From Patescibacteria group bacterium (lineage in GTDB: Bacteria > Patescibacteriota > Microgenomatia > UBA1406 > GWC2-37-13): a DNA stretch of 42,520 bases. A program made the translations under genes and the position numbers. Positions 1 through 7,452 of the stretch are shown one piece after another. The notes below the pieces were generated by a model. The model had not been told where the DNA came from. It made no database searches and saw nothing but the letters and a program-made list of their open reading frames with translations. Within the stretch, counting starts at the first letter, position 1; the number at the start of each line of letters is the position of its first letter. The stretch spans positions 1 to 42,520 of the forward strand of contig JAMCST010000008.1 of NCBI GenBank assembly GCA_023380935.1. The letters are read 5' to 3'.

Positions 1-178
1 TAGCGGCGGGCTTTGGTTGGTCGGCCGGCTTGGCTGCTTTGGCCACCGCCGCCTCCGGTTTTGCCTTAACGGTTTTGTCTTTTTTCAGTTTTTTTTCTTC
101 GGCCTTGCGCTTCTGTTCCTGTTTTTGTTTTACTTCCACCGCTTCCAATCCCAAGACTCTGGCTTTGACTTTTCCCAT
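1..178 (-). CDS. rplA: Probable 50S ribosomal protein L1, N-terminal extension only (partial)
   Basis: The open frame starts at an ATG on the minus strand at 178 and runs off the window edge. The visible 59 residues begin MGKVKARVLGLEAVEVKQ and become a charged Lys/Glu then Ala/Lys/Pro-rich segment with no recognisable fold. The call rests on position: the gene directly follows rplK in a secE-nusG-rplK cluster, where rplA normally sits. Long basic N-terminal extensions on L1 are, as I recall, common in this kind of bacterium. None of the L1 core is inside the window, so another ribosome-associated or unrelated basic protein cannot be excluded. Confidence 0.55.
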   Translation of the reverse strand, partial: MGKVKARVLGLEAVEVKQKQEQKRKAEEKKLKKDKTVKAKPEAAVAKAAKPADQPKPAA

Positions 179-180
179 AT

Positions 181-243
181 TTTATTTAATTAAACCAACT
201 CACTAACCCACTAACACGTTAACTCGTCAACTGGTTAATTATT
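181..243. repeat. GTTA-type dispersed repeat in the rplK-rplA spacer
   Basis: The spacer is a run of GTTA/GAGTT-type units. On the minus strand it reads roughly gttgacgagttaacgtg, then ttagtgggttagtgagtt. Related runs occur at 2284-2316 and 13025-13063, where they are translated, and looser versions flank the four-helix-bundle gene near 41970-42010 and 42365-42400. Function unknown. Confidence 0.5.
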
Positions 244-666
244 TTATTCCGTCTCTACTCCCATGCTTCTCGCCGTTCCCCGCACAATATTCATCGCCGC
301 CTCGATTTGGTGACAGTTAAGGTCGGCCAACTTTTCTTTGGCAATCGCCTCGATCTGGACCTTGGTTAACTTACCCACCTTATCGGTGTTGGGCTTGCCC
401 GATCCTTTGGCCAACCCGAGCTGTTTTTTGATCAACGCCGCCACCGGCGGCAGTTTGGTAATAAAAGTAAAACTGCGGTCTTCGTAAACCGTGATCACCG
501 CCGGAATCACCTGTCCCTTAAGTTTGGCGGTGCGGGCGTTGTACTCCTTGATAAACTCCATGATCGGCACGCCGTGCTGACCCAAGGCCGGGCCAACCGG
601 CGGCGCCGGCGTTGCCTCGCCGGCCGGCAAATTCAATTTAATTAATGTCTTTATTTTTTTAGCCAC
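244..666 (-). CDS. rplK: 50S ribosomal protein L11
   Basis: L11 binds the GTPase-associated region of 23S rRNA and helps elongation and release factors act on the ribosome. The 140-residue product has the family's usual length. It begins [20 protein letters not shown], carries the conserved [12 protein letters not shown] segment near residue 22, and ends with the C-terminal RNA-binding domain including the GTARSMGV motif. It lies between nusG and the rplA-like fragment in the standard order and strand. A 59-nt AT-rich spacer with a perfect palindrome separates it from nusG; no separate promoter is obvious, so read-through from secE-nusG is likely. Confidence 0.97.
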   Translation of the reverse strand: MAKKIKTLIKLNLPAGEATPAPPVGPALGQHGVPIMEFIKEYNARTAKLKGQVIPAVITVYEDRSFTFITKLPPVAALIKKQLGLAKGSGKPNTDKVGKLTKVQIEAIAKEKLADLNCHQIEAAMNIVRGTARSMGVETE

Positions 667-698
667 TTTATTTGAATTTAAAATTCATAATAATTTAT

Positions 699-720
699 AA
701 TCCAGAATTAATTCTGGATT
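699..720. repeat. 22-bp perfect palindrome between nusG and rplK
   Basis: Two copies of AATCCAGAATT face each other with no spacer, forming a perfect 22-bp palindrome 33 nt upstream of rplK. It is not followed by a U-tract in the direction of transcription, so it is not an ordinary intrinsic terminator. It could be a protein-binding site, a processing signal or a small repeat insertion. Confidence 0.6.
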
Positions 721-725
721 CTAGA

Positions 726-1319
726 TTATAGTTTTGCAACCTGCAAAAAATCCAGTTCAACCGGGGTTTCCCGATCAAAGATCGAAACCAGCACGCGCAC
801 CTTGCCTTTTTCCTCGTCGATTTTTTCGATCGTTCCCAAAAAGTCGGCAAACGGACCCTCGGTGATCTTGACCGCCTCGCCGACCGAAAACTTGGTTTTG
901 AATCTCGGTTGCTCCTGCTGGACGAACTTCATGATCGCCGCCACCTCTTTTTCCGAGATTGGGGTCGGCCGCAAGCCGGCGCCGACAAAACCGGTTACTC
1001 CCTCGGTAGTGCGCACCACCAACCAGGAATCGTCGTCCATCACCATCCGTATCAACACATAACCCGGAAAGACTTTTTCCACCGCCTTTGACTTTTTGCC
1101 TTTTTTCACCACCACGATATTCCGGGTAGGAATGATGACGGCAAAAATCTTGTTGTCCACGCCGAGACTTTTAATTCTTTGCTCCAACGCCTGCTTTACT
1201 TTATTTTCGTAACCGGTCTGGGTATGGATGACGTACCATTTGCCTTTGGCGCTGGCGTCCGGCGCCTGGGATAAGGCATCAATCGCTTTCTTCTCCTCGG
1301 CAAGTTGCTGTGACTGCAT
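726..1319 (-). CDS. nusG: Transcription termination/antitermination protein NusG
   Basis: NusG binds RNA polymerase and couples transcription to Rho or to the ribosome. The 197-residue product has a 25-residue non-conserved leader, an NGN domain starting at KWYVIHTQTGYENKVKQAL (about residues 27-130, including FPGYVLIRM) and a C-terminal KOW domain from FSVGEAVKITEGPFADFLG (about 144-197) ending PVELDFLQVAKL. Length and domain order are normal. It sits between secE and rplK on the same strand, the textbook arrangement, and is probably transcribed from the promoter in front of secE. Confidence 0.97.
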   Translation of the reverse strand: MQSQQLAEEKKAIDALSQAPDASAKGKWYVIHTQTGYENKVKQALEQRIKSLGVDNKIFAVIIPTRNIVVVKKGKKSKAVEKVFPGYVLIRMVMDDDSWLVVRTTEGVTGFVGAGLRPTPISEKEVAAIMKFVQQEQPRFKTKFSVGEAVKITEGPFADFLGTIEKIDEEKGKVRVLVSIFDRETPVELDFLQVAKL

Positions 1320-1373
1320 GAATGTCTGGCTTAAATTATTAGATTTAGGCGGTTATCATATTCCCAATCGCAT

Positions 1374-1574
1374 TTATCTAATACTGGTCAAGATTTCTAA
1401 CCCCCGCGTCAATAAGACGTCTATTATACCGATATATATCCCGATTATCAAGGAGATTAACAAGACAATACTTGTTAATCTGATCGTCTCTTGCCGGCTG
1501 GGCCAGGTAACTTTTTTCAACTCGTCAATGATATCGGTGGCAAAGTTCTTATTAATGGTTGATGCGTTGCTCAT
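1374..1574 (-). CDS. secE: Preprotein translocase subunit SecE
   Basis: SecE is the small essential subunit of the SecYEG protein-conducting channel in the cytoplasmic membrane. The 66-residue product has the short single-span form: an amphipathic region with the conserved ELKKVTWPSRQET motif (residues 18-30) and one transmembrane helix, LTSIVLLISLIIGIYIGIID. The gene precedes nusG by 54 nt on the same strand. A TAAAAT -10 element lies only 6 nt before the ATG, suggesting a leaderless or nearly leaderless transcript. Confidence 0.95.
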   Translation of the reverse strand: MSNASTINKNFATDIIDELKKVTWPSRQETIRLTSIVLLISLIIGIYIGIIDVLLTRGLEILTSIR

Positions 1575-1580
1575 GGTTCT

Positions 1581-1586
1581 ATTTTA
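1581..1586 (-). promoter_or_regulatory. Putative -10 box of the secE-nusG-rplK operon
   Basis: On the minus strand TAAAAT lies 6 nt before the secE ATG; the best -35 at a 17-nt spacing is a poor TGGCGT. If used, transcription would begin at or next to the start codon. The facing gene begins at 1639, so the two transcription units diverge from this short region. Confidence 0.45.
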
Positions 1587-1638
1587 ACACAGTTTCACCC
1601 ACGACGCCATTGGTTTTCGTGGTACACTGGATAATAGA

Positions 1639-2286
1639 ATGTCCCAGGCGGTTTTTCATGCACTAGCCCTATTGGCAACGGTGTGTTTGTCCTTTCTGGT
1701 CAGTAAAACCGGCTTGGCTCAGTATGACCTGCAGCTTGGCGCGCTGGCCTTTCTGATTCTGTTTGTCGGCCGCAGACTGCTGCCGGTCAGATCACATTTG
1801 TTCGAATCACTGCTCTTCACCTTCATCATCACCCTGATCGTATACGGCAGCGGCGGGGCGGCCTCTCCGTTTTTTTTCCTGATATACTTTCTCCTGTTTG
1901 CCCTGGCCCTTTTGCTCGAGCCGATTATCTCCATTACCACCACCTTGTCGTTGATCGTCGTGTTCCTGCTGACCTTACCCGATAATCAAAGTTTAACCGC
2001 GCTGCTCCCGGTTTTTTCTTTGGCGTTTCTGACGCCGTTTGCCCTATTCCTCGGCCAGGAATACCTGGAGGTCCGTCGGGAAAAACGGAAAACCCAGAGG
2101 CTGGAAACCCAATTGGCCCATCGCCAGGAAGACACGTTTTTGTTTCTATCGCTGCTGCTGAAAAACCACCTGAAAAACGTCAAAGACGCGGTAACCGATT
2201 TTATGGGAGATCACGAACTGCATCTGATCAAGAAAAACGTCCAAAGAATGGAAAAGTTGATCGAGGAGTATGAGAAAAACGATTAA
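1639..2286 (+). CDS. Polytopic membrane protein with cytoplasmic coiled-coil tail
   Basis: The 215-residue product has about five hydrophobic segments (roughly residues 5-145), then a charged, coiled-coil-like tail beginning EYLEVRREKRKTQRLE. The layout recalls the sensor half of a membrane histidine kinase, but there is no His box and no ATPase domain. The protein encoded at 35798-36517 has the same plan and a similar junction (RKEYLRLKESEKKILILE), so the two look like paralogs. The next gene starts inside this one (17-nt overlap), implying translational coupling to the secreted protein. A weak extended -10 (TGGTACACT) ends 10 nt before the ATG. Function unknown; a signalling or scaffold role is a guess. 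Confidence 0.75.
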   Translation: MSQAVFHALALLATVCLSFLVSKTGLAQYDLQLGALAFLILFVGRRLLPVRSHLFESLLFTFIITLIVYGSGGAASPFFFLIYFLLFALALLLEPIISITTTLSLIVVFLLTLPDNQSLTALLPVFSLAFLTPFALFLGQEYLEVRREKRKTQRLETQLAHRQEDTFLFLSLLLKNHLKNVKDAVTDFMGDHELHLIKKNVQRMEKLIEEYEKND

Positions 2287-3118
2287 TGAGTTACGAGTTA
2301 GCGGGTTACGGGTTATATTTCTATGTCTGATAACATTGGTAATTATTGGTTTAGGGGCACCGGTGCGGGCGCAAGACATGAATTCGCGGGAGTACACGAT
2401 TCAGGCGCCCAACGTGAACATCGGGGGGAGCAACCGCAGCCAGGGAACAGCTAACTATAAATTAAGTACCACCCTCGGGCAGCTGGCCGCCGGCGAGTTT
2501 CAGTCCAACGGCTATATCGTTAAAGCGGGATTCCAATATATTGACTCCATTATTCCCTTTACCTTTTCCATCTCTAAAACCAACATCGATTTTCAAACGC
2601 TGGTTGCTTATACTCCCAAAACCGACAGTGCCGTTATCAGCGTGTCGTTTGGCTCGGCCGGTCAGTACACGGTGACGGCCATCAGTGAAACTCCGTTTAA
2701 CAACTTTTCCGGCAGCGGCACGATTGCCGCTACCGCTTGCGATCCAAGTTACTCCTGTACCACCAGCACCGCCAATCTTTGGTCGTCAGATACCACCACC
2801 GGCTTTGGCTATAACATGGAGGGCCAGGATCTTCCCACTGACTTTACCAGCTGTGAGGCGCTCCACGGCGTCAACCAGTGTTACCGACCCTTTCCCGATC
2901 GCAGCGTCAGTAACAATCCAGAGATCATTATGACCAGTACAAATGTTACTCTGAATATTACACCGACTCCCAACCCGACCGTCATCCCCAACCCCACCGG
3001 CACGCCGCGGGACATTGTCCATCAATCGACCATTACCTTTAAGGTGAACATTCCCGATACCCAGGCCGGCGGCAACTACGGCACCGTCATTAATTTTGTT
3101 GCCACCCCAGGGTATTAA
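2270..3118 (+). CDS. Secreted WxL-like surface protein
   Basis: The 282-residue product has an N-terminal signal sequence (hydrophobic FLCLITLVIIGLGAPVRAQ, likely cleaved after the Ala-Gln region). The mature part is a predicted beta-rich domain with spaced cysteines (CDPSYSC and others), a GFGY motif and a Thr/Pro linker before the C-terminal strand IPDTQAGGNYGTVINF. The C-terminal half of the protein at 8510-9946 has the same landmarks in the same order (GGY/GQY, paired Cys, GFGY, YR-F, then a TQ-AG-Y strand at the very end), so the two are homologous. Each is followed by a DUF916-like anchored partner, as WxL proteins are in Firmicutes. The codons just before the signal peptide lie in a dispersed GTTA-type repeat. 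Confidence 0.75.
   Translation: MRKTINELRVSGLRVIFLCLITLVIIGLGAPVRAQDMNSREYTIQAPNVNIGGSNRSQGTANYKLSTTLGQLAAGEFQSNGYIVKAGFQYIDSIIPFTFSISKTNIDFQTLVAYTPKTDSAVISVSFGSAGQYTVTAISETPFNNFSGSGTIAATACDPSYSCTTSTANLWSSDTTTGFGYNMEGQDLPTDFTSCEALHGVNQCYRPFPDRSVSNNPEIIMTSTNVTLNITPTPNPTVIPNPTGTPRDIVHQSTITFKVNIPDTQAGGNYGTVINFVATPGY
2284..2316. repeat. GTTA-type dispersed repeat translated in frame
   Basis: A run of degenerate GAGTTACG/GGGTTACG units encodes NELRVSGLRV in the n-region of the secreted protein. The copy at 13025-13063 is read in the same frame and gives NELRITDYGLRV. Confidence 0.55.
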
Positions 3119-3156
3119 ATAGTAATCAGGGATTAAGAGATCAATCGTTAAAAGTT

Positions 3157-4185
3157 ATGGAGAACATGAATAAAGTCATAAAAATCCTGGTCGCTCTTAT
3201 CCTCGTAGCTACTAACTATTATTTAATAACCCCCTCTCTCGTCAACGCCCAACAAACCACGCTGTCCCTCTCTCCGCCTTTGCTGGAAACGATCATCAAG
3301 CCCGGCAAGAGCATCGTCGTCGGCTACCGACTGGAAAACCTGGCCGACCCGGTGATCGTCAAAGCCATGGTTCGACCATTTAGGCCACAGGACAATACGA
3401 ACGCCATCACCATCCAACCAACTTTAACCGGGCCGATCGCTTTTACCTTGGACAACGCCGATCTGCAGCTGGAAGAAGCGTTTTTTTTACGGACGAAAGA
3501 AAACCGTCAATTACTACTGCGTCTGACTGTGCCGACAGACACGCCCGAAAGCGATTATTATTACACATTAATCGTCCAAACCCAACCGCCTCCGCAGACC
3601 GAAGGCTCTACGACGTCCCGATCGCAGATGACGATCGGCTCGAACATTCTCGTTACGGTCACGGCAACCGGGTCGGTGGACATCAAAGGCAAGATTGCCC
3701 TATTCACCGTTGTTCCCCGCTACCGGATCAGCCTGTTGGGAAAAAACTGGAACATCGTCGACAGTCAAGACCGCATTCCTTTAATCGCAGTCGTCCAAAA
3801 CATAGGGAAGAACGTCATTAAGCCTCAAGGTGAAATTATCCTCCGGGGAAACTTCGGAGAAAAGGCCAGCTATGACGTTACCCCGAAGAATGTCCTGGCC
3901 CAGTCACAACGGATACTCAGCGCCACACCGACGCTTACGGTTGACTGCCAAAACCAGCCCACCGACCCGCTGTGTCAAACCGCTTCCAGCCTGGTATTGG
4001 CGGGTTTTTTTGTCGGTCAGTATAACCTTTCCACCACCTTAAACTTCGGCGAATCCACCCCCAATCTCTATGCCGCGACAACCTTTATCGCCGTTCCTTT
4101 TAGGTTATTGCTTGCTGTCGGCGTCGTAATCCTCATCAGCCTCGTGATCATCCGTCGTTCCAAAAAAGAAAAACAGACACCGTAA
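3157..4185 (+). CDS. Membrane-anchored DUF916-like beta-sandwich protein
   Basis: The 342-residue product has an N-terminal signal peptide (residues about 7-31), an extracellular beta-sandwich beginning LSLSPPLLETIIKPGKS and continuing with the phrase YRLENLADPVIVKA, and a C-terminal membrane helix (LLLAVGVVILISLVII) followed by a short basic tail. This is the architecture of the DUF916-type partners encoded beside WxL proteins, which anchor them at the surface. The gene lies 38 nt after the WxL-like gene. The protein at 9971-10987 has the same plan, so this cassette is duplicated in the window. Two starts are possible (3157 or 3166); the longer form is given. Family assignment is by pattern, not by search. 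Confidence 0.7.
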   Translation: MENMNKVIKILVALILVATNYYLITPSLVNAQQTTLSLSPPLLETIIKPGKSIVVGYRLENLADPVIVKAMVRPFRPQDNTNAITIQPTLTGPIAFTLDNADLQLEEAFFLRTKENRQLLLRLTVPTDTPESDYYYTLIVQTQPPPQTEGSTTSRSQMTIGSNILVTVTATGSVDIKGKIALFTVVPRYRISLLGKNWNIVDSQDRIPLIAVVQNIGKNVIKPQGEIILRGNFGEKASYDVTPKNVLAQSQRILSATPTLTVDCQNQPTDPLCQTASSLVLAGFFVGQYNLSTTLNFGESTPNLYAATTFIAVPFRLLLAVGVVILISLVIIRRSKKEKQTP

Positions 4186-4268
4186 TTGGCTCCAAACCGA
4201 CACTTTTGTCGACTATAGTCCGTTGATTAACGGCGACAAACCCACTACCGTAAATAACGAAGATTAAT

Positions 4269-4934
4269 ATGTCAGGCGTCCCGAAGTCATTCCCTTCCAT
4301 TGTCAAAAGGTTGCGCCGCTATCCGGTGGAAACCGGGCTGCTGGCCGCCGCCGTGGCCACTGCCGTTGTTTCGGCGTTGATCTTTTTTGTCAGTCAGGCA
4401 CCCCGTCCCGATGACGACGGTCTGGTACCGGCTGTCACCCTGCCGTCAGCCGTTAACCAGGGCGGCGTTAAACTGGTCGAGGTGGCCGGCGCCGTGATCA
4501 AACCCGGCGTCTACCCCATCAGTCAAAGTGCCCGGCTGAACGACGTGATTAAACTGGCACAGGGGCTGTCCGACCAGGCCGATAAACCGTTTTTCGCCCG
4601 CAACTATAACCTGGCGCGTTTGGTGAGTGATCAGGAAAAGATCTATGTCCCCTCGACCGCGGAGACCGACCAGGGCCTGTTTGTCGAACCAGCCCACGCC
4701 TTTGATTTTGCCAGCCCGGTTACTCCGAATACCGCTGCCGTCGGAGATCAAGCATTGATTGACATTAACTCGGCCACGCTTGACGAACTGGACGGCCTAC
4801 CGGGCATTGGCCAGGTAACTGGAGAAAACATCATTAAAAACCGGCCGTACCAAAACGTCAGTGACTTGCTTGACAAGAAAATCGTCAAAAGTAACGTTTA
4901 CGAAGCGATTAAGACCTTAATTACGGCGAATTAG
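4269..4934 (+). CDS. comEA: ComEA-like DNA-binding competence protein
   Basis: ComEA is a membrane-anchored receptor that binds incoming double-stranded DNA during natural transformation. The 221-residue protein has a basic N-terminus, one membrane helix (about 22-42), a SLBB-type domain (about 67-128, VEVAGAVIKPGVYPI...YVPS) and a C-terminal helix-hairpin-helix module (about 163-221) with IDINSATLDELDGLPGIG, the hallmark DNA-binding loop. Length and domain order match ComEA. The two comEC-type genes follow directly on the same strand, giving a compact DNA-uptake operon. Confidence 0.92.
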   Translation: MSGVPKSFPSIVKRLRRYPVETGLLAAAVATAVVSALIFFVSQAPRPDDDGLVPAVTLPSAVNQGGVKLVEVAGAVIKPGVYPISQSARLNDVIKLAQGLSDQADKPFFARNYNLARLVSDQEKIYVPSTAETDQGLFVEPAHAFDFASPVTPNTAAVGDQALIDINSATLDELDGLPGIGQVTGENIIKNRPYQNVSDLLDKKIVKSNVYEAIKTLITAN

Positions 4935-4962
4935 CCAATCGGGTCAAATCACGGTATGCCCT

Positions 4963-5757
4963 ATGATCGGTCCGGAAATTTTCACGTCGGTAATTGATTC
5001 ATATCTGCCTGAACCGCAGGCTGCCCTACTCAACGGAATTATTTTCGGGGTCAAGCTGAAAACGACCACCGCCTTCTATCAACAGATAAAAACGGTTGGG
5101 CTGCTGCATATCGTCGTGTTGTCGGGAGCCAATATCACTATCTTAACCGCAATTGTTCTCCGTTTGACCCAATTTCTTAGCAAATCTATATCAATAGTGA
5201 TAAGTATACTAATCACGATTTTCTTTATAGTTTTCGTTGGTCCTCAAGCCCCAGTTATCCGTGCCGCCGTAATGAATATTTTAACGTTAGTGGCAATATT
5301 ACTGGGAAGAAAAAACTACGCCCTTTATTCCCTATTACTGTCGTTAATTTTTATCGCGATTTTTTACCCAGACTGGTTAACCACCTTGTCGCTGCAATTG
5401 TCTTACGGAGCCACTTTGGGACTGATTCTCTTTTCGCGTTTTCGCTTCCGTTCCCGGCACCCGTGGTTAAACTATCTTGGGGACGAGCTGACAACTTCGT
5501 TGGCGGCCCAGTTTTTTACCGTGCCGCTGATCTTTGCTTATTTCCGTACCGTCTCCCTCATCTCCCCGCTGGCTAATGTCTGCGTTAGCTTTACCATTGC
5601 GCCGGTGATGATCCTTGGACTGGTCACGGCGCTTGCCGGTCTTGTTTGGCACCCGCTCGGCCAACTGTCCGCTTATCTATGTTACGGCATTCTGGTTTAC
5701 ATTACTACCGTGATTAAATGGTTGTCCCAAGTCCCGGGCGGGTACTGGACTTTTTAA
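4963..5757 (+). CDS. comEC: ComEC-like DNA uptake channel, membrane (competence) domain only
   Basis: ComEC forms the channel that carries single-stranded DNA across the cytoplasmic membrane. This 264-residue product holds the competence domain: it starts at a LNGIIFGVKLKTTTAFYQQ segment, has the family's GLLHIVVLSGANITIL motif near residue 46, and continues through about seven hydrophobic helices. The usual N-terminal OB-like (DUF4131) part is missing and the metallo-hydrolase domain is encoded by the next gene, 7 nt downstream in another frame. A split ComEC has been seen in reduced genomes, so this is probably natural, although a frameshift near 5757 cannot be excluded from one sequence. 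Confidence 0.87.
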   Translation: MIGPEIFTSVIDSYLPEPQAALLNGIIFGVKLKTTTAFYQQIKTVGLLHIVVLSGANITILTAIVLRLTQFLSKSISIVISILITIFFIVFVGPQAPVIRAAVMNILTLVAILLGRKNYALYSLLLSLIFIAIFYPDWLTTLSLQLSYGATLGLILFSRFRFRSRHPWLNYLGDELTTSLAAQFFTVPLIFAYFRTVSLISPLANVCVSFTIAPVMILGLVTALAGLVWHPLGQLSAYLCYGILVYITTVIKWLSQVPGGYWTF

Positions 5758-5764
5758 AACGTCT

Positions 5765-6571
5765 ATGATGGCGCCGGTCGGCAAGCGCGTTCTCGCGCTA
5801 ACGTTAGCGTTGGCTTCATCCGTCGTCTTGATACTGTGGGTTAACCAAGCCGGCGAACGGCGCACCGCGTTGGTATTCTGCGACGTCGGCCAAGGCGACG
5901 GCGCCTATCTGCGCATCAATAATCGGTTTGACGTCCTGGTCGACGCCGGACCCAACGATGCCATCCTTGGCTGTCTGGGAAAACACATGCCGTTCTACGA
6001 CCGCACCATCGAACTGGTCATTGTCTCCCACTGCCACCAGGACCATATCGGCGGTTTGGCGGCGCTCACCAGTCATTACCGCCTCCGTCAGGTAATCCTG
6101 ACTACCAGCACCTGCAACGACCGATCACCGACCTGGACTAAAACCGCCGCCCCGCTGCATCAACACCAGGTAAAAATAATCACATTGGCGCCTCCAAGAC
6201 GGTTACGGGTACTGGACGCGGTCTTTGATCTCCTTTATGATGCCGATTCCCTTATTTGTCTTTATTCCCAAAAACAGCAACGCGTGCTTTTTACCGGAGA
6301 CGCCGACGCCGCCGGGTTGGATAAACTGCTCGTCGAACCGTCATTTTTGTCGAGGCTGCCGATTACCATCCTAAAAGTTCCCCATCACGGCTCAAAAACA
6401 GCGCTTAATCGCAAATTATATTTGTTAGCACATCCGGCTGTCGCTGTGATAAGTGTCGGCGCCAAAAACAGCTATGGCCATCCTGCCCCCGACGTGTTAG
6501 CGGTACTAAAAGCCTTAAAAATTAATATTAAACGGACGGACGAAGACGGCGAGGTTGTCTTTAAATTTTAG
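5765..6571 (+). CDS. ComEC-type metallo-beta-lactamase-fold hydrolase domain
   Basis: The 268-residue protein has one N-terminal membrane helix (about 9-26) followed by a metallo-beta-lactamase fold. Visible motifs are DVGQGDGAYLR (40-50), LVDAGP (58-63), SHCHQDHIGG with His89, His91, Asp93 and His94 as metal ligands, LFTGDAD, and VPHHGS. This set is typical of the C-terminal domain of ComEC, which is thought to degrade one DNA strand during uptake. Here it is a separate gene behind the channel gene, and its membrane helix could correspond to the last helix of a full-length ComEC. It ends against the PaaX-like gene with a 4-nt convergent overlap. Confidence 0.9.
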   Translation: MMAPVGKRVLALTLALASSVVLILWVNQAGERRTALVFCDVGQGDGAYLRINNRFDVLVDAGPNDAILGCLGKHMPFYDRTIELVIVSHCHQDHIGGLAALTSHYRLRQVILTTSTCNDRSPTWTKTAAPLHQHQVKIITLAPPRRLRVLDAVFDLLYDADSLICLYSQKQQRVLFTGDADAAGLDKLLVEPSFLSRLPITILKVPHHGSKTALNRKLYLLAHPAVAVISVGAKNSYGHPAPDVLAVLKALKINIKRTDEDGEVVFKF

Positions 6572-7362
6572 CCAAGCAGAATGGTTCTGATTTCCTTGAA
6601 GATGTTGTACGCCTCGAAACCGACATAGTTTTCTCCCACCAGTTCGGCCGGCAAACCCGGATCGATTTTCAACAGGTTAACGTACCCGTCGACTACTTTA
6701 CGGAATTTGTCGGTTTTTTCCGCCGCCTCCGACAAAGTGTCGTGCCAGGTCTTGAACAAGGTGCGGTATTGCTTATCGAGCTTCTTTGTCTCCCAGACCT
6801 TTTCGATCAAGACTTCCCGATCGCCAAAGGCATGGGACGCATTAAAGGCCTGGATGTATTTTTCCTCTTCTTTGCCGAAAATCAGGTTTTTCAAGCGCTC
6901 GATCACCGGATGGGGAGTCAACCAAAACGAACGGTGCCACGGTCCCAACCCCCACCCCTGCATCTCCCGGCGCAGCCGATCGCGCATCTCCCGTTTGCTT
7001 TCGGGTATCTCGTAGGAAATGATGCGCCACTGCCCGTCCCATTTGTCTTTGAGGAAACGGAAAAAAGGGAACTGAAAGCACAGGTCGGCAAAACCCGACT
7101 CGGTCAGGTGATAGTGACTCGGATCAACTGCCGACGTAGTCATCAATGCGGGCGCATCGGGAGGTAACGGCGCTGTTTGGCCATCGGCCTTGGCAATCAT
7201 TCCCTCCTTTAATAACCCGGACAAGGTTCCGCGGGTTTTTTGGTTCATGGGAAGATCAAACGCCTGCTGGATCTGGTCACTAAAAGCGACCGGACTAAAA
7301 TCTACGCCCGTTAATAAGAATAATGAAAGTAAAATTTTCGTTCGTCTATCTTTTATCCCCAT
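6568..7362 (-). CDS. PaaX-family transcriptional regulator-like protein
   Basis: The 264-residue product has three parts expected of PaaX-type proteins: an N-terminal winged-helix region (about 1-95), a central ferredoxin-like, Cas2-resembling domain beginning KWDGQWRIISYEIPESKRE (about 107-125) and containing DRLRREMQGWGLG and SFWLTPH, and a C-terminal helical region ending DPGLPAELVGENYVGFEAYNIFKEI, close to the PaaX end motif. Classical PaaX represses phenylacetate catabolism, but no such pathway is present here, so the target is unknown. It is divergent from the methyltransferase gene. A good promoter lies just upstream with its -10 only 9 nt from the ATG. Confidence 0.8.
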   Translation of the reverse strand: MGIKDRRTKILLSLFLLTGVDFSPVAFSDQIQQAFDLPMNQKTRGTLSGLLKEGMIAKADGQTAPLPPDAPALMTTSAVDPSHYHLTESGFADLCFQFPFFRFLKDKWDGQWRIISYEIPESKREMRDRLRREMQGWGLGPWHRSFWLTPHPVIERLKNLIFGKEEEKYIQAFNASHAFGDREVLIEKVWETKKLDKQYRTLFKTWHDTLSEAAEKTDKFRKVVDGYVNLLKIDPGLPAELVGENYVGFEAYNIFKEIRTILLG

Positions 7363-7371
7363 ATCGGTATC

Positions 7372-7400
7372 AATGTAACAGACGGAAAAAAATAAGTCAA
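7372..7400 (-). promoter_or_regulatory. Promoter of the PaaX-like gene
   Basis: On the minus strand TTGACT (7400-7395) is followed after 17 nt by TACATT (7377-7372), and the ATG comes 9 nt later. The predicted start of transcription leaves only two or three bases of leader. Confidence 0.6.
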
Positions 7401-7438
7401 GGGAAAATGAAACGGATTACGTGATTTGCGTTTTGTGT

Positions 7439-7444
7439 TATGAT
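7439..7444 (+). promoter_or_regulatory. Extended -10 box of the methyltransferase gene
   Basis: TGTTATGAT (TGn plus TATGAT) ends 8 nt before the ATG at 7453. No good -35 is visible, as is common with extended -10 promoters. It implies a nearly leaderless transcript. Confidence 0.5.
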
Positions 7445-7452
7445 AGACTACG

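Noticed and set aside
6568-7362. Cas2 or CRISPR association of the PaaX-like gene
   Set aside because: The Cas2-like fold is the normal middle domain of PaaX. There is no Cas1, other cas gene or spacer array nearby.
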